A stretch of 53,121 bases of DNA from Streptomyces alboflavus (GTDB taxonomy: Bacteria; Actinomycetota; Actinomycetes; Streptomycetales; Streptomycetaceae). The DNA lies in the NCBI RefSeq assembly GCF_000716675.1, contig NZ_JNXT01000058.1, forward strand, positions 1 through 53,121, in the 5' to 3' direction. Below, piece after piece: positions 8,169 through 15,769 of this stretch (within the stretch, counting starts at the first letter, position 1; each line of letters begins with the position of its first letter). The notes under the pieces were generated by a model. It made no database searches and was not told the DNA's origin. It saw only the letters and a program-made list of their open reading frames with translations. A program made the translations under genes and the position numbers.

Positions 8169-8257
8169 GCTGTGGCCACCAGGCGTCGGGCGGGTGACGG
8201 CCCGGTGCGGCGGCCATCGGAGGCCTGAACTGCGACGGATTCACCGGGGCCCAACGG

Positions 8258-8314
8258 GTTATACGTACGACTCAAGGACGGACGTCCGACGCCGTTATAC
8301 GTACGACGTCGGAC
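8258..8314. repeat. 14-bp direct repeats and hairpin between the bmp genes
   Basis: The sequence gttatacgtacgac occurs at 8258-8271 and 8294-8307, a spacing of 36 bases. The second copy sits inside the loop and arm of an inverted repeat (GTCCGACG at 8284-8291, CGTCGGAC at 8307-8314). The hairpin is 20 bases beyond the stop codon of bmp copy 2 and may terminate it; the repeats may be a protein site for bmp copy 1. The gap 8001-8333 holds this element and the promoter block. Confidence 0.6.
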
Positions 8315-8333
8315 ACACCACACAAAACCCGGA

Positions 8334-9416
8334 TCAAGGCCGGGTCTTGACCGTCACCTTGCCGTCGACGATGTCCTTCTTGGCCTTCTCGACGGCGGCC
8401 ACGACGTCCTTCATGTCCCGGTACGCCGGATTGGCGTCGGAGAAGCCGACGCGCCCGGACTTGAGGTCGTAGCGCTGGGTGCCGGTCATCGGCTTGCCCT
8501 CGACGACGGACTTGGTGAGGTCGTAGACGGCGCCGCCGACGTCCTTCAGGGCGGAGCCGAGGATGTACTTCTTGTACTTGGCGAGCGCCTTCTGCTTGTA
8601 CTGGTCGGAGTCGACGCCGATCGCCCACTTCTTCTGTGACCCGGCCTCCTGGATCACGCCCTGCCCGGAGAGCCCGGCCGCGTGGTAGAGCACGTCGGCC
8701 CCGGCTTCGAGCTGTCCGCTCGCCGCGTCCTGCCCCTTGTCGGGGCTGGCGAATCCGCCCTCCTCGGGCTTCTCCGTCAGATACCGCTTCTCGATTTTGA
8801 TCTTCGGGTCGACGGACTTCACGCCCTGCACGAACCCGGCCTCGAATTTATGGATGATCGGGATGTCCACGCCCCCGATGAAACCGACGTGTTTGACCTT
8901 GGTCGCCTTCGCCGCGGCGACTCCCGCGAGATACGAACCCTGTTCCTCGTGGAATACGAGATCCGCCACGTTGTCGGCCTTGACGGTGTCGTCGTCGACG
9001 ATCCCGAAAGTGATCTTCGGGTACTTCTTCGCGACTTCCTGAACGGCGGGCGCGTACACGAATCCGACGCCGATCACCGGGTTGTAGCCCTGCCGGGCCA
9101 GGGTCTCGATGCGCTGGGTCTTGTCGGCGCTGGACTCGCCGTCGCCCGGCTCCATGGCGATGCCGCCGATCTTCAGGTCCTCGCGGGCCCGCTCGTACCC
9201 GGTGAACGCGGCGTCGTTGAACGACTGGTCACCCCGGCCGCCGATGTCGTACGCGAGTCCGATGCCCTTGCCGGAGTACGTCCCGTCGCCCTTCTTCCCC
9301 CCGTCGTCGTCCTTGGCGGCATCGCTGCTGGTGCCGCCGCACGCGGAGGCCACGAGGGCGAACGTCGCCACCGCCACGGCCACTTGGGAAATCCTCGATA
9401 CTCGACGCCGACGCAT
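8334..9416 (-). CDS. BMP-family nucleoside-binding lipoprotein, copy 2
   Basis: The 360-residue protein is a second BMP/PnrA-type lipoprotein. The signal peptide begins MRRRRVSRISQVAVAVATF and ends at VASAC, with Cys26 as lipid anchor. It keeps GGRGDQSFNDAA, NPVIGVGFVYAPA and GFIGGVDIPIIHKFEAGFVQG of copy 1 but differs in many other residues, so the duplication is old. The ATG at 9416 has AAGGGG eight bases upstream; a GTG three codons earlier overlaps that ribosome site. No transporter of its own is adjacent, so it probably shares the ATPase and permeases encoded downstream, perhaps with a different nucleoside preference. Confidence 0.92.
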   Translation of the reverse strand: MRRRRVSRISQVAVAVATFALVASACGGTSSDAAKDDDGGKKGDGTYSGKGIGLAYDIGGRGDQSFNDAAFTGYERAREDLKIGGIAMEPGDGESSADKTQRIETLARQGYNPVIGVGFVYAPAVQEVAKKYPKITFGIVDDDTVKADNVADLVFHEEQGSYLAGVAAAKATKVKHVGFIGGVDIPIIHKFEAGFVQGVKSVDPKIKIEKRYLTEKPEEGGFASPDKGQDAASGQLEAGADVLYHAAGLSGQGVIQEAGSQKKWAIGVDSDQYKQKALAKYKKYILGSALKDVGGAVYDLTKSVVEGKPMTGTQRYDLKSGRVGFSDANPAYRDMKDVVAAVEKAKKDIVDGKVTVKTRP

Positions 9417-9462
9417 AGGACGCACCCCTTACGTTTCGAACGTTCCCCAACGCACCGGTGAC

Positions 9463-9533
9463 GGCGCTGATTTCGGCGCACATTAACGCGCGTAGAAAGG
9501 GAGGGGAACGGTTTCGGCGGTGGCCGTTATCGA
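9463..9533 (-). promoter_or_regulatory. conserved upstream block of bmp copy 2
   Basis: This is the second copy of the block described upstream of bmp copy 1: the 34-base match at 9463-9496 and GTTATCGA at 9526-9533, with the same 29-base gap. Since the flanking sequences have diverged, the retained bases and spacing point to promoter or operator function. Confidence 0.65.
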
Positions 9534-9611
9534 TTCGTGGCGGGGTGTTCTGCCCGTGTGGGTGACGCTCACGGAAGTGGATTGGGTGACACCACGTGAG
9601 CGGTTCGGGTC

Positions 9612-9641
9612 ACGCCCGCGCAAGGGGTGTTACGCGGGCGT
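9612..9641 (-). terminator. hairpin after the M20 amidohydrolase gene
   Basis: A 9-bp stem (ACGCCCGCG with CGCGGGCGT) closes a 12-base loop, 18 bases beyond the stop codon of the minus-strand amidohydrolase gene. Confidence 0.65.
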
Positions 9642-9658
9642 CGAGCGGAGGCGGAGGT

Positions 9659-10942
9659 TCAGGCGGAACGCGTGGCGGCGTCGATGAGGGCGGCGGCCGT
9701 GAAGAGTTCCACGCCGACCGTGATCGCGTGTTCGTCGGCGTCGAAGTCGCCCTGGTGCAGATCGCGGATGCCGCGCTCGCCGGGGGTGCGGACGCCGAGC
9801 CGGGCCATGGCGCCGGGGACGCGCTCCAGGTACCAGGAGAAGTCCTCGCCGCCGAGGCTCTGCTCGGTGTCCTCGACGGAGGCGTGGCCGCGCCGGGCGG
9901 CCATGGCGTCCCGGAGCAGGTCGGTGACGACGGGTTCGTTGACGACGGGCGGGACGCCGCGGACGTAGTTGATCTCGGACTTGGCGCGGTAGAGGTCGGC
10001 GATCTCCTGGATGGCGCCGTGCACGAGGTCGGGGGCCTGCCGCCAGGCCGCGAGGTCGAGGCAGCGGATGGTGCCGGACAGCTCGGCGTGCTGGGGGATG
10101 ACGTTGCAGGCGTGGCCCGCCTCGATGCGGCCCCAGGTGACGGCGAGGCCCGAGCGGGCGTCGATGCGGCGGGCCACCAGGGCGGGGACCTCGGTGACGA
10201 CCTTGGCGGCGGCGGTGACGAGGTCCGTCGTCAGGTGCGGCCGTGCGGTGTGGCCGCCGGGGCCGTCGAGCGAGACCTCCAGGCGGTCGCAGGCGGAGGT
10301 GATGGGCCCGTGCCGCAGGCCGATGCGGCCTGCGTCCACGCGGGGGTCGCAGTGCACGCCGATGATCCGGCCGACGCCGTCGAGCGCGCCGCAGTCGATG
10401 GCGTCCGTGGCGCCGCCGGGCAGGACCTCCTCGGCGGGCTGGAAGATCAGCCGCACCGGGTGCGGAAGGAGCCCCTGCTTCGCGAGCTCGGCGAGGACGA
10501 GTCCGGCGCCGAGGACGACGGTGGTGTGCACGTCGTGGCCGCAGGCGTGGGCGCGGTCGGGGACCGTGGAGCGGTAGGAGACGCCTGTCTTGGTGTCGGG
10601 GATGGGCAGGGCGTCGATGTCGGCACGCAGGGCCAGGACGGGGCGGTCGGGGCGGGCTGGGCTGTCGGGGCGGGCCGGGCGGGAGGTGCCGTCGGGGGTG
10701 CCTCCGATGTCGCAGATGAGTCCGGTGCCGATGCGCAGGACGCGGGGTTCGAGCCCCGCCGCCTCCAGGCGGGCCTTGAGGGCCGCGGTGGTGCGGAACT
10801 CCTGGTGGCCCAGCTCCGGGTGCATGTGCAAGTCGCGACGGAAGGCCACGAGTTCGGCGCGCAGCTCTTCTGGCAGCGCGCCGGGCAGATCTCCGGGCGG
10901 CACGGACTCGGATTCGGACTCGCGGGACATCAATTGGTTCAC
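9659..10942 (-). CDS. M20-family amidohydrolase
   Basis: The 427-residue protein is an M20D-type metallohydrolase (hippurate hydrolase / aminoacylase / aminobenzoyl-glutamate family) that cleaves an amide bond in an N-acyl amino acid-like substrate. Characteristic motifs are FRRDLHMHPELGHQE near residue 35, LALRADIDALPI, AHACGHDVHTTVVLGA with a metal-binding Cys and His, and LIFQPAEE with the catalytic Glu pair. A possible secondary start is the ATG at 10930; the GTG at 10942 has only a weak ribosome site. It is transcribed toward the bmp genes but ends in its own terminator, so I see no functional link to nucleoside uptake. The exact substrate cannot be told. Confidence 0.9.
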   Translation of the reverse strand: MNQLMSRESESESVPPGDLPGALPEELRAELVAFRRDLHMHPELGHQEFRTTAALKARLEAAGLEPRVLRIGTGLICDIGGTPDGTSRPARPDSPARPDRPVLALRADIDALPIPDTKTGVSYRSTVPDRAHACGHDVHTTVVLGAGLVLAELAKQGLLPHPVRLIFQPAEEVLPGGATDAIDCGALDGVGRIIGVHCDPRVDAGRIGLRHGPITSACDRLEVSLDGPGGHTARPHLTTDLVTAAAKVVTEVPALVARRIDARSGLAVTWGRIEAGHACNVIPQHAELSGTIRCLDLAAWRQAPDLVHGAIQEIADLYRAKSEINYVRGVPPVVNEPVVTDLLRDAMAARRGHASVEDTEQSLGGEDFSWYLERVPGAMARLGVRTPGERGIRDLHQGDFDADEHAITVGVELFTAAALIDAATRSA

Positions 10943-11229
10943 CCTGTGAAGGGTAAGGCGACCGAAGGGTCAACTACGGCTCGATCAACAAAAGTTCAGC
11001 CAGATTGAGGTAAGAAAGCTGGCCGCGTGCGCATGTCCGGCTGGTACGGCGGGTATGAAGAATAGTTACCTCCGGTAGGCGGAGAGCGATCACCGCAGGT
11101 CGGAGGGGTCCACCTCTGGGGGTGGGGTCATCCTTGCGACGGAGGAGCGACCAAGATCGCGCCAAGCGGCTGACGGGCAGCGAGCGGGTGCCGGGCGGCC
11201 GATGTGTGGCCGGTGAGGCCCGGGCCGAC
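10943..11229. other. intergenic region upstream of the amidohydrolase
   Basis: The stretch between the amidohydrolase start and the next terminator has no convincing gene. It is somewhat less GC-rich near 10975-11075 (for example gaagaatagttacc), where the amidohydrolase promoter probably lies. I could not fix -35 and -10 boxes. Confidence 0.4.
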
Positions 11230-11273
11230 GGCGGCGGCGCCGCCCCTCCCCTGCCGAGGGCGGCGCCGCCGTC
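11230..11273 (-). terminator. strong hairpin after the small lipoprotein gene
   Basis: Stem arms CGGCGGCGCCGCCC (11232-11245) and GGGCGGCGCCGCCG (11258-11271) are perfectly complementary, with two more pairs possible including a G-T pair. It is about 60 bases past the stop codon of the lipoprotein gene. Confidence 0.75.
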
Positions 11274-11333
11274 GTTCACCCCCTGAGGGGCGTGCACCCG
11301 CGCACGGGTGTACGTCTACTTCGTCCGCTTCGC

Positions 11334-11966
11334 CTACTTCCCGGCGAACTTCCAGACGTACGGCTCGCCGTCCTCCTCCTCGGCCCAGTGGACCTCAAGT
11401 CCCTTGGAGCCCTTGGGCACGAGGTAGGTCTCGCAGAGCACATGGCTCTCGCCCTGCTTCCAGCCCTCGATGTCGAGCGGGTCGTCGCAGCCGGGCGCGT
11501 CCTCGGAGGCACCGATGACGAGGCCCCCGCGCCGGCCGTCGGCCCAGATCTCCGTGGTGTCGGCGGCGTCGGGGGTCTCCTTCACGACGCCGCCGCCCTT
11601 GTGCGTGAACTTCAGGTGCGCGACGGCGGGGACGAGCCCCTTGGCCTTCTTCGGGTCCCGCACCAGCTTCTGCGTGTCGGCCTCGGTCCCGACGTCGACC
11701 TTCTGTGCGAGGACTTCGTACGTGACGGGGGTGGCGCCCTCCTTCACCTTGCCGGTGGCGCTCTTGCCGGCGCCGAGCGCGCCGCCGCCGTTCGGCTTGT
11801 CCTCGGCCGGCTTGTCCTTCGCGTGGGAGCCCGCCGCCGGGGCCTCGTCCTTGGATTTGCTGTTCGACTTCTTCGAGTCGCCGTCGTCCCCGCCGCACGC
11901 GGTGAGCGCGAGGGCGAGCGTGACTGCGGGAACGCCGAAGCGAAGAAGGCTCTTTCGGTAGAGCAA
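11334..11966 (-). CDS. small lipoprotein of unknown function
   Basis: The 210-residue secreted lipoprotein has a short signal peptide (YRKSLLRFGVPAVTLALA) and lipobox LTAC followed by GGDDGDSKKS. A low-complexity linker rich in Lys, Asp, Ala and Gly extends to about residue 75, then a compact domain with VTYEVLAQKVDVGT, and a likely disulfide pair in DAPGCDD and HVLCETY. The start is TTG at 11966, six bases after AGGAG; no ATG or GTG in frame fits the signal peptide. The domain resembles DUF4352-type extracellular beta-sandwich domains in its pattern, but I cannot assign it firmly. It ends in a strong terminator. Confidence 0.8.
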   Translation of the reverse strand: MLYRKSLLRFGVPAVTLALALTACGGDDGDSKKSNSKSKDEAPAAGSHAKDKPAEDKPNGGGALGAGKSATGKVKEGATPVTYEVLAQKVDVGTEADTQKLVRDPKKAKGLVPAVAHLKFTHKGGGVVKETPDAADTTEIWADGRRGGLVIGASEDAPGCDDPLDIEGWKQGESHVLCETYLVPKGSKGLEVHWAEEEDGEPYVWKFAGK

Positions 11967-12268
11967 AGGTGGCTCCTGGTACGGAAACTGAGTGAGCGGC
12001 AAGAGTAGAAGCCCGCCAGAAGGGGAGTCCAGGCACCCCCCTCCTCCTGACACGGACCTCTCACTTGACGTACGCAAACACCGACAGAGAAGACGAGCTC
12101 AGACAGATGGGCCGGAAACAGCCACCCAGCACCGCCATCTGACGAACCATTCGCCAGGACAAATCAGCAACGATGCCCAATCCTCCCGGGCCGACGCTCC
12201 GAACGTAGGGAGTCACGGCCCGGTCCCGGGCCCTCTGGCCTTCCGGGGCTCTCCCGACCCCCGGAAGC

Positions 12269-12309
12269 GGTCGGCGCCACCGTCGCCTCCCCGCGAGGGG
12301 GCGCCGACC
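12269..12309 (-). terminator. hairpin after the SUKH-associated genes
   Basis: GGTCGGCGCC (12269-12278) pairs with GGCGCCGACC (12300-12309), and CCCC-GCGA-GGGG is nested inside. It lies about 100 bases downstream of the last gene of the minus-strand trio. The rest of 11967-12411 shows no gene; it must contain the promoter of the small lipoprotein gene at its left end. Confidence 0.65.
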
Positions 12310-12411
12310 GACCCCTCACGCCGGGCGGCGCCGGAAGCGCCAAGCCCCCGTCAGCTCTTGATCGAAAACTTCGAATGCAAGGCTTCGCCCGTTCGCGCGA
12401 ACGTCAAGGAA

Positions 12412-12792
12412 CTACTCGCCTTCCGCCTTCAGCAAGATCTGAACCTTTGACGGAAATTGCGGATCGTCCACCATTACCGAACAGGCCACAGAGCCACGGA
12501 ATCCCGTGAACTCCATTCGGGTGTGTTCGTTCGGGTCGTGCAATACGAGCCACCCAGACGGACATGGGAGTGACACCTCAAAGAGGTTCACAGGAAGCAC
12601 CACAGGCGGGGTCGACTTCCATACCTTGCATTCGACGGGGCCATCGACACCGGCCTGAACACCGAAGATGAGCGAGCTGCCCTCTCGGTACCAACTGTTC
12701 GACGCCGGGTCCCAGTCGCCGACGTCATCGCAACTCCCCGCGTCCCGCAAGATCAGGCACCCGTGCTCGATTTTTGCCAAGAATGCGACCAC
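12412..12792 (-). CDS. unknown protein, third gene of SUKH-3 cassette
   Basis: I do not recognise this 126-residue protein. The GTG at 12792 follows GTGGAG at a spacing of seven or eight bases, and that ribosome site is made of the last codons of the gene upstream (stop TAG at 12797-12799), so translation is coupled. An ATG at 12870 would give 152 residues but has no ribosome site and would overlap the previous gene by 74 bases. The product has a Cys pair (HGCLILRDAGSCDD) and an even spread of beta-type residues, and no membrane or signal segment. Its position behind a toxin-immunity pair suggests an accessory or immunity role, which is only an inference. Confidence 0.6.
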   Translation of the reverse strand: MVAFLAKIEHGCLILRDAGSCDDVGDWDPASNSWYREGSSLIFGVQAGVDGPVECKVWKSTPPVVLPVNLFEVSLPCPSGWLVLHDPNEHTRMEFTGFRGSVACSVMVDDPQFPSKVQILLKAEGE

Positions 12793-12796
12793 AGGG

Positions 12797-13129
12797 CTAC
12801 TCCACGAACTCTCTGCGCCCGTGATCAGCTCTGACTCGAACAATTTCCCCGAAGGCTGTTCCCTTTGCATAGCAGAGAGTATTGCGTACCTGGACCGCCA
12901 TCTGCACGGACGTCTTCCCAGTCCAGAGCCACCCCGAAGAAGCACTGGCCCAATCGGCAGTCTCGCCAGGAAGATTGACGGCAACCTTGTACAGCCTCTC
13001 AGGTTTACCAACCGACGCCGACCCGGCGCCGACCTTCGCGGCGTCGGTGGCGTAGACCTGACACCTCTCGGTAGCAGTCAAATCCAAACCTGCTCCGTGC
13101 TCCATGCCCTGTTCGAACTCGCCCCTCAC
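12797..13129 (-). CDS. unknown protein, second gene of SUKH-3 cassette
   Basis: This 110-residue protein is not recognisable to me. Its GTG start at 13129 overlaps the stop of the SUKH-3 gene in GTGA (13126-13129), which argues for translational coupling and for the reality of the gene. The middle part (CQVYATDAAKVGAGSASVG, then RLYKVAVNLPGETADW) reads as a genuine soluble domain. An internal ATG at 13105 is a possible alternative start. Codon use is less GC-biased than in the surrounding core genes, as in the whole cassette. Confidence 0.6.
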   Translation of the reverse strand: MRGEFEQGMEHGAGLDLTATERCQVYATDAAKVGAGSASVGKPERLYKVAVNLPGETADWASASSGWLWTGKTSVQMAVQVRNTLCYAKGTAFGEIVRVRADHGRREFVE

Positions 13130-13635
13130 CGAGAGTCAGGCCTCGGCCAAGGCGCGAGTCCCGGATCGGAGTGCAGACAGACCAGGGGGCGATTCGCGCA
13201 CACCGCCAACTCCAGGGAGTCTTCAAAGGTTGAACCGAGCTCCCATATCCAACCCATGCCAACAGCAACCACCCTTCCCCCAGCTTCGACGAACACGCTT
13301 GAATAACTGAGCCATTCGCCGATGGGGAAATAGTTCCCACCGAGAACACCCTCCACCTCTGCCGCTAGATCACGCTGCCCTGATCCAGCGGCAAAGGGAT
13401 CGAAATTGTAAGGCTCATCATTACTGAAGTTCGGCCCAACTCGATTTACCGGCTCGATCGAGAGCCCTCCCACCGACGCGAGGATTTCCCCCGCCAATGG
13501 GTGGGACCGGTGCCCTTCGCCCTCCAGCGGCTTCACCCATCGATCGGCGTCAACCTTCCTGTCTCCGCTCCATCCGGCCGCACCAAGCGCCCCAAGGAGA
13601 TCCTCGCTGAGCGAGTCGAAGCGGATCAGGGACAT
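13126..13635 (-). CDS. SUKH-3-like immunity protein
   Basis: The 169-residue protein fits the SUKH-3 family of polymorphic-toxin immunity proteins. It begins MSLIRFDSLSEDLLGALGAA (helical N-terminus with the usual L..AGW pattern), and contains FPIGEWLSYSSVFVEAGG and VVAVGMGWIWELGSTFED, typical of the family core. Such proteins bind and neutralise a cognate secreted nuclease or deaminase toxin. The ATG at 13635 shares one base with the stop of the broken toxin frame upstream (TGATG) and has GGAG eight bases before it. That coupling marks the two as a former toxin-immunity pair. The family call is from pattern recognition, not from a search. Confidence 0.75.
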   Translation of the reverse strand: MSLIRFDSLSEDLLGALGAAGWSGDRKVDADRWVKPLEGEGHRSHPLAGEILASVGGLSIEPVNRVGPNFSNDEPYNFDPFAAGSGQRDLAAEVEGVLGGNYFPIGEWLSYSSVFVEAGGRVVAVGMGWIWELGSTFEDSLELAVCANRPLVCLHSDPGLAPWPRPDSR

Positions 13636-13930
13636 CAGTTGATCTCCAGGTCTTCCATCAGCCTGCCACAACGGCCGCAGGGGTGAGCCGGTTCACCATG
13701 CCCATCCGTATTCGATGTCGGCATGGAGCTATTCGGTGCCCTTACCGTACGCATGGCTCCACCCCTGACGCGTCGAGCCACGTGCCCAACTGCGGGCTCC
13801 AGAAGGGGTGTCCTTCTGTCGCGGTGACAGGGGCTGTCCTGGTGGACTTCTTGCCGTCGACGGCGAGCGTGACCTTGACGAGGTCCTTGGGGCCCTTGCC
13901 CTTGACCTCCGCCGTGTCCGTGAGCTGGTC
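13635..13930 (-). pseudogene. relic of a Hint-deaminase toxin C-terminus
   Basis: Two frames together look like the wreck of a polymorphic toxin tail. In one frame (from about 13930 to 13742) the protein VKGKGPKDLVKVTLAVDGKK and TATEGHPFW matches the Hint domain of the intact toxin at 16519-17772 and is nearly identical at the DNA level over about 70 bases. The frame then breaks, and in the next frame (13751-13635) the segment SMPTSNTDGHGEPAHPCGRC carries a PCxxC motif like the end of YwqJ-type deaminases. The start of Hint and most of the deaminase are missing. The stop overlaps the SUKH-3 start codon. Confidence 0.7.
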
Positions 13931-13986
13931 GACAGCGCCACACCCCGCCCCCTCCATATGGGGAGCGGGGGGGGGCACCACCGTGC

Positions 13987-14091
13987 TCAGGGCACCGGGC
14001 GGACCCGGCACAGCGCCACCGCGACCGGCTGCGTCGTCTCCTCGTCGCACCCGTGACAGACGCACGTCATGACGTGCGCGGCCGCCTTCAT
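13987..14091 (-). CDS. very small Cys-rich protein, 34 residues
   Basis: The frame starts at ATG 14091, which overlaps the stop of the gene upstream in ATGA (14088-14091). It encodes MKAAAHVMTCVCHGCDEE and ends in RVRPVP. The CVCHGC cluster suggests metal binding. Related small proteins beside XRE regulators in Streptomyces are, in my memory, longer at the C-terminus, so this copy may have been cut short at the junction with the toxin relic. Confidence 0.5.
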   Translation of the reverse strand: MKAAAHVMTCVCHGCDEETTQPVAVALCRVRPVP

Positions 14092-14300
14092 GCTCGCGCC
14101 CGCTTCCCGGAACAGCGCGGGCAGGAACACGGCGGATAGCTGTCCCGCAGCGGCGGCAGCATCACGCCCGTCGTGTCCACGCGCCTCGTGCCGCCGTCCG
14201 AGGTGATCGTGCCCTCCCGATCGACCACGTAAGTCCTCAATGTCATGCCGCTTCCGGCGCCCACTTCAGCGATGTCACCGGGGGCCGTACTGTCGCTCAT
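14088..14300 (-). CDS. small protein paired with XRE regulator
   Basis: The 70-residue protein starts at ATG 14300 with AGGAG five bases upstream. It has a disordered N-terminus (MSDSTAPGDIAEVGAGS), a short beta-like region (MTLRTYVVDREGTI) and ends SCPRCSGKRARA with a CSCPRC cluster. It is divergent from the XRE-type regulator gene and shares a 133-base promoter region with it. Such pairs of an XRE regulator and a small protein are frequent in Streptomyces, but the function of this one is not known to me. Confidence 0.65.
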   Translation of the reverse strand: MSDSTAPGDIAEVGAGSGMTLRTYVVDREGTITSDGGTRRVDTTGVMLPPLRDSYPPCSCPRCSGKRARA

Positions 14301-14420
14301 GTCGACTCCTTCGTAGTCGGCCGTGCCCCGGGACCGTTCGCGCGGTCGCCGGGGTCCTTCTACGAAGACCCTTACGGCGGACGCATGCCGCTCCCATCCC
14401 ACGGCCCCATAGGACCGCCC

Positions 14421-14433
14421 TATATTCGGGATA
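14421..14433 (+). promoter_or_regulatory. -10 box for a leaderless XRE transcript
   Basis: TATATT (14421-14426) ends six bases before the ATG at 14433, so the expected transcription start is the A of the start codon. No ribosome site precedes the ATG. A good -35 box is not visible. Confidence 0.5.
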
Positions 14434-15681
14434 TGGACAGGGAACCCACCCTCGATCTGTGGTCCCATCCGCAGTTGCTCGCCGCGCTCACCGGCCAGGA
14501 CTGGGGGGGCGGTCTTCCGTACCTACCGGAAACTCACCGGCCTCAGTCAGACGAAGCTCGGGATACGCGTCGGCCTCACGCAGTCCGATGTCTCGGACAT
14601 CGAGCGCGGACGTCGACTGGTGACCTCGAACGAGGTGCAGGCGCGCATCATCGCGGGGCTCGGAGCACCCGAACGGCAGGTCGCCGCAGGGCGACACGGC
14701 GTCGCCCCTGTCGCCGGCCTTGCCCTCCCCGGGCCGGGCCCCGACGAAGACCTGTTGACCCGCGTCGCGAGCGTGGTCGAATCCCACAGCCGCGTGGACA
14801 CCGCGACCCTCGATTGGCTGGACGGCCTGCTGGCCGAGCATCGCCGCGCCGAGGACGTCATCGGATCACGGCCGCTCGTGGACGTGATGCGCCAACAGCT
14901 CCGTACGGTCGTCGACATGTACAGCAGCGCCCGCGGCTCCTTGGCCGACCGGGTCGTGCGGCTGGCCTCCGAGCATGCGCAGTTCCTCGCGTGGATGGCT
15001 CAGGATCAGGATCAGACAGCCGCAGCCCTCGCCTGGTACGACCGCAGTCACGAATGGGCGCTGGAAGCCGGGGACGCCAACATGGCCGCGACCACACTGA
15101 ACATGAAGGCGCATCAGGCCTGGTCCAAGGGTCGAGCTACCCGGTGTGTGCGCCTCGCTGAAGCGTCCCGCTGGTCGTCGCCAGGAACGTCCCTCGGCGT
15201 ACAGGGCATGGCCACACAGATGGCAGCCCGTGGGCACGCCCTCAACGGCGCGGCTGACGAAGCCCACCAACTCCTTGACGAGGCCCAAGAGGTCATGGGC
15301 CGGGCAGCCGAACGCCCCGAGGACGAGCCGCCATGGATGTACTTCTACTCACCCAACTGGTTCACGTTGCAACGGGGGATGGCGACGCTGCACCTGCGCG
15401 ACTGGCAAGCAGCCGTGGACCAGTTCTCCGCCGGACTCTCCGCGATGCCGGACGCGTACCGACGCGACAAGACCTGGTTCCGCGCCTGCCTCGCGCACGC
15501 ACTCGCCGGGGCAGGCGAAACGGCCCAAGCGCTCGCCGTCGCCACGGCCTGCGTACCGGACGCCGCGGTCGTCGGACGCCCGCACTCATGGAACGAATTG
15601 CACACCACAGCGGGCGTACTCATGCGACGTGCTCCCGCACAGGGGCGCCAACTGGTCGCAGCTCTGCGTGAGTTCGACTGA
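14433..15681 (+). pseudogene. XRE-family regulator with TPR-like C-terminus, frameshifted
   Basis: The N-terminal frame MDREPTLDLWSHPQLLAALT runs to GQDWGG and is lost after a run of seven G (14503-14509). Removing one G joins it to VFRTYRKLTGLSQTKLGIRV and LTQSDVSDIERGRR, a standard XRE helix-turn-helix, and then to a long helical repeat region (AWYDRSHEWALEAGDANMAA, LHLRDWQAAVDQFSAGLSAM) ending at 15681. The repaired protein would have 415 residues and be complete. A GTG at 14620 could give a 353-residue protein without the DNA-binding domain. The change may be a real mutation, a slippage-prone switch or a sequencing error. The protein is transcribed away from the small pair at 13987-14300. 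Confidence 0.8.
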
Positions 15682-15769
15682 GCTTCGTCGAGTTGCCCGC
15701 CGATCAGGTGATGGCCCATGAAGCGCAACGAGCAAGACCTCCGAGCTGTTGATCGAGATGTTCGACGTC

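Noticed and set aside
12870..13011. Longer versions of the third cassette gene starting at 12870 or 13011
   Set aside because: Neither start has a ribosome site, and both overlap the preceding gene. GTG 12792 has one and fits the coupling.
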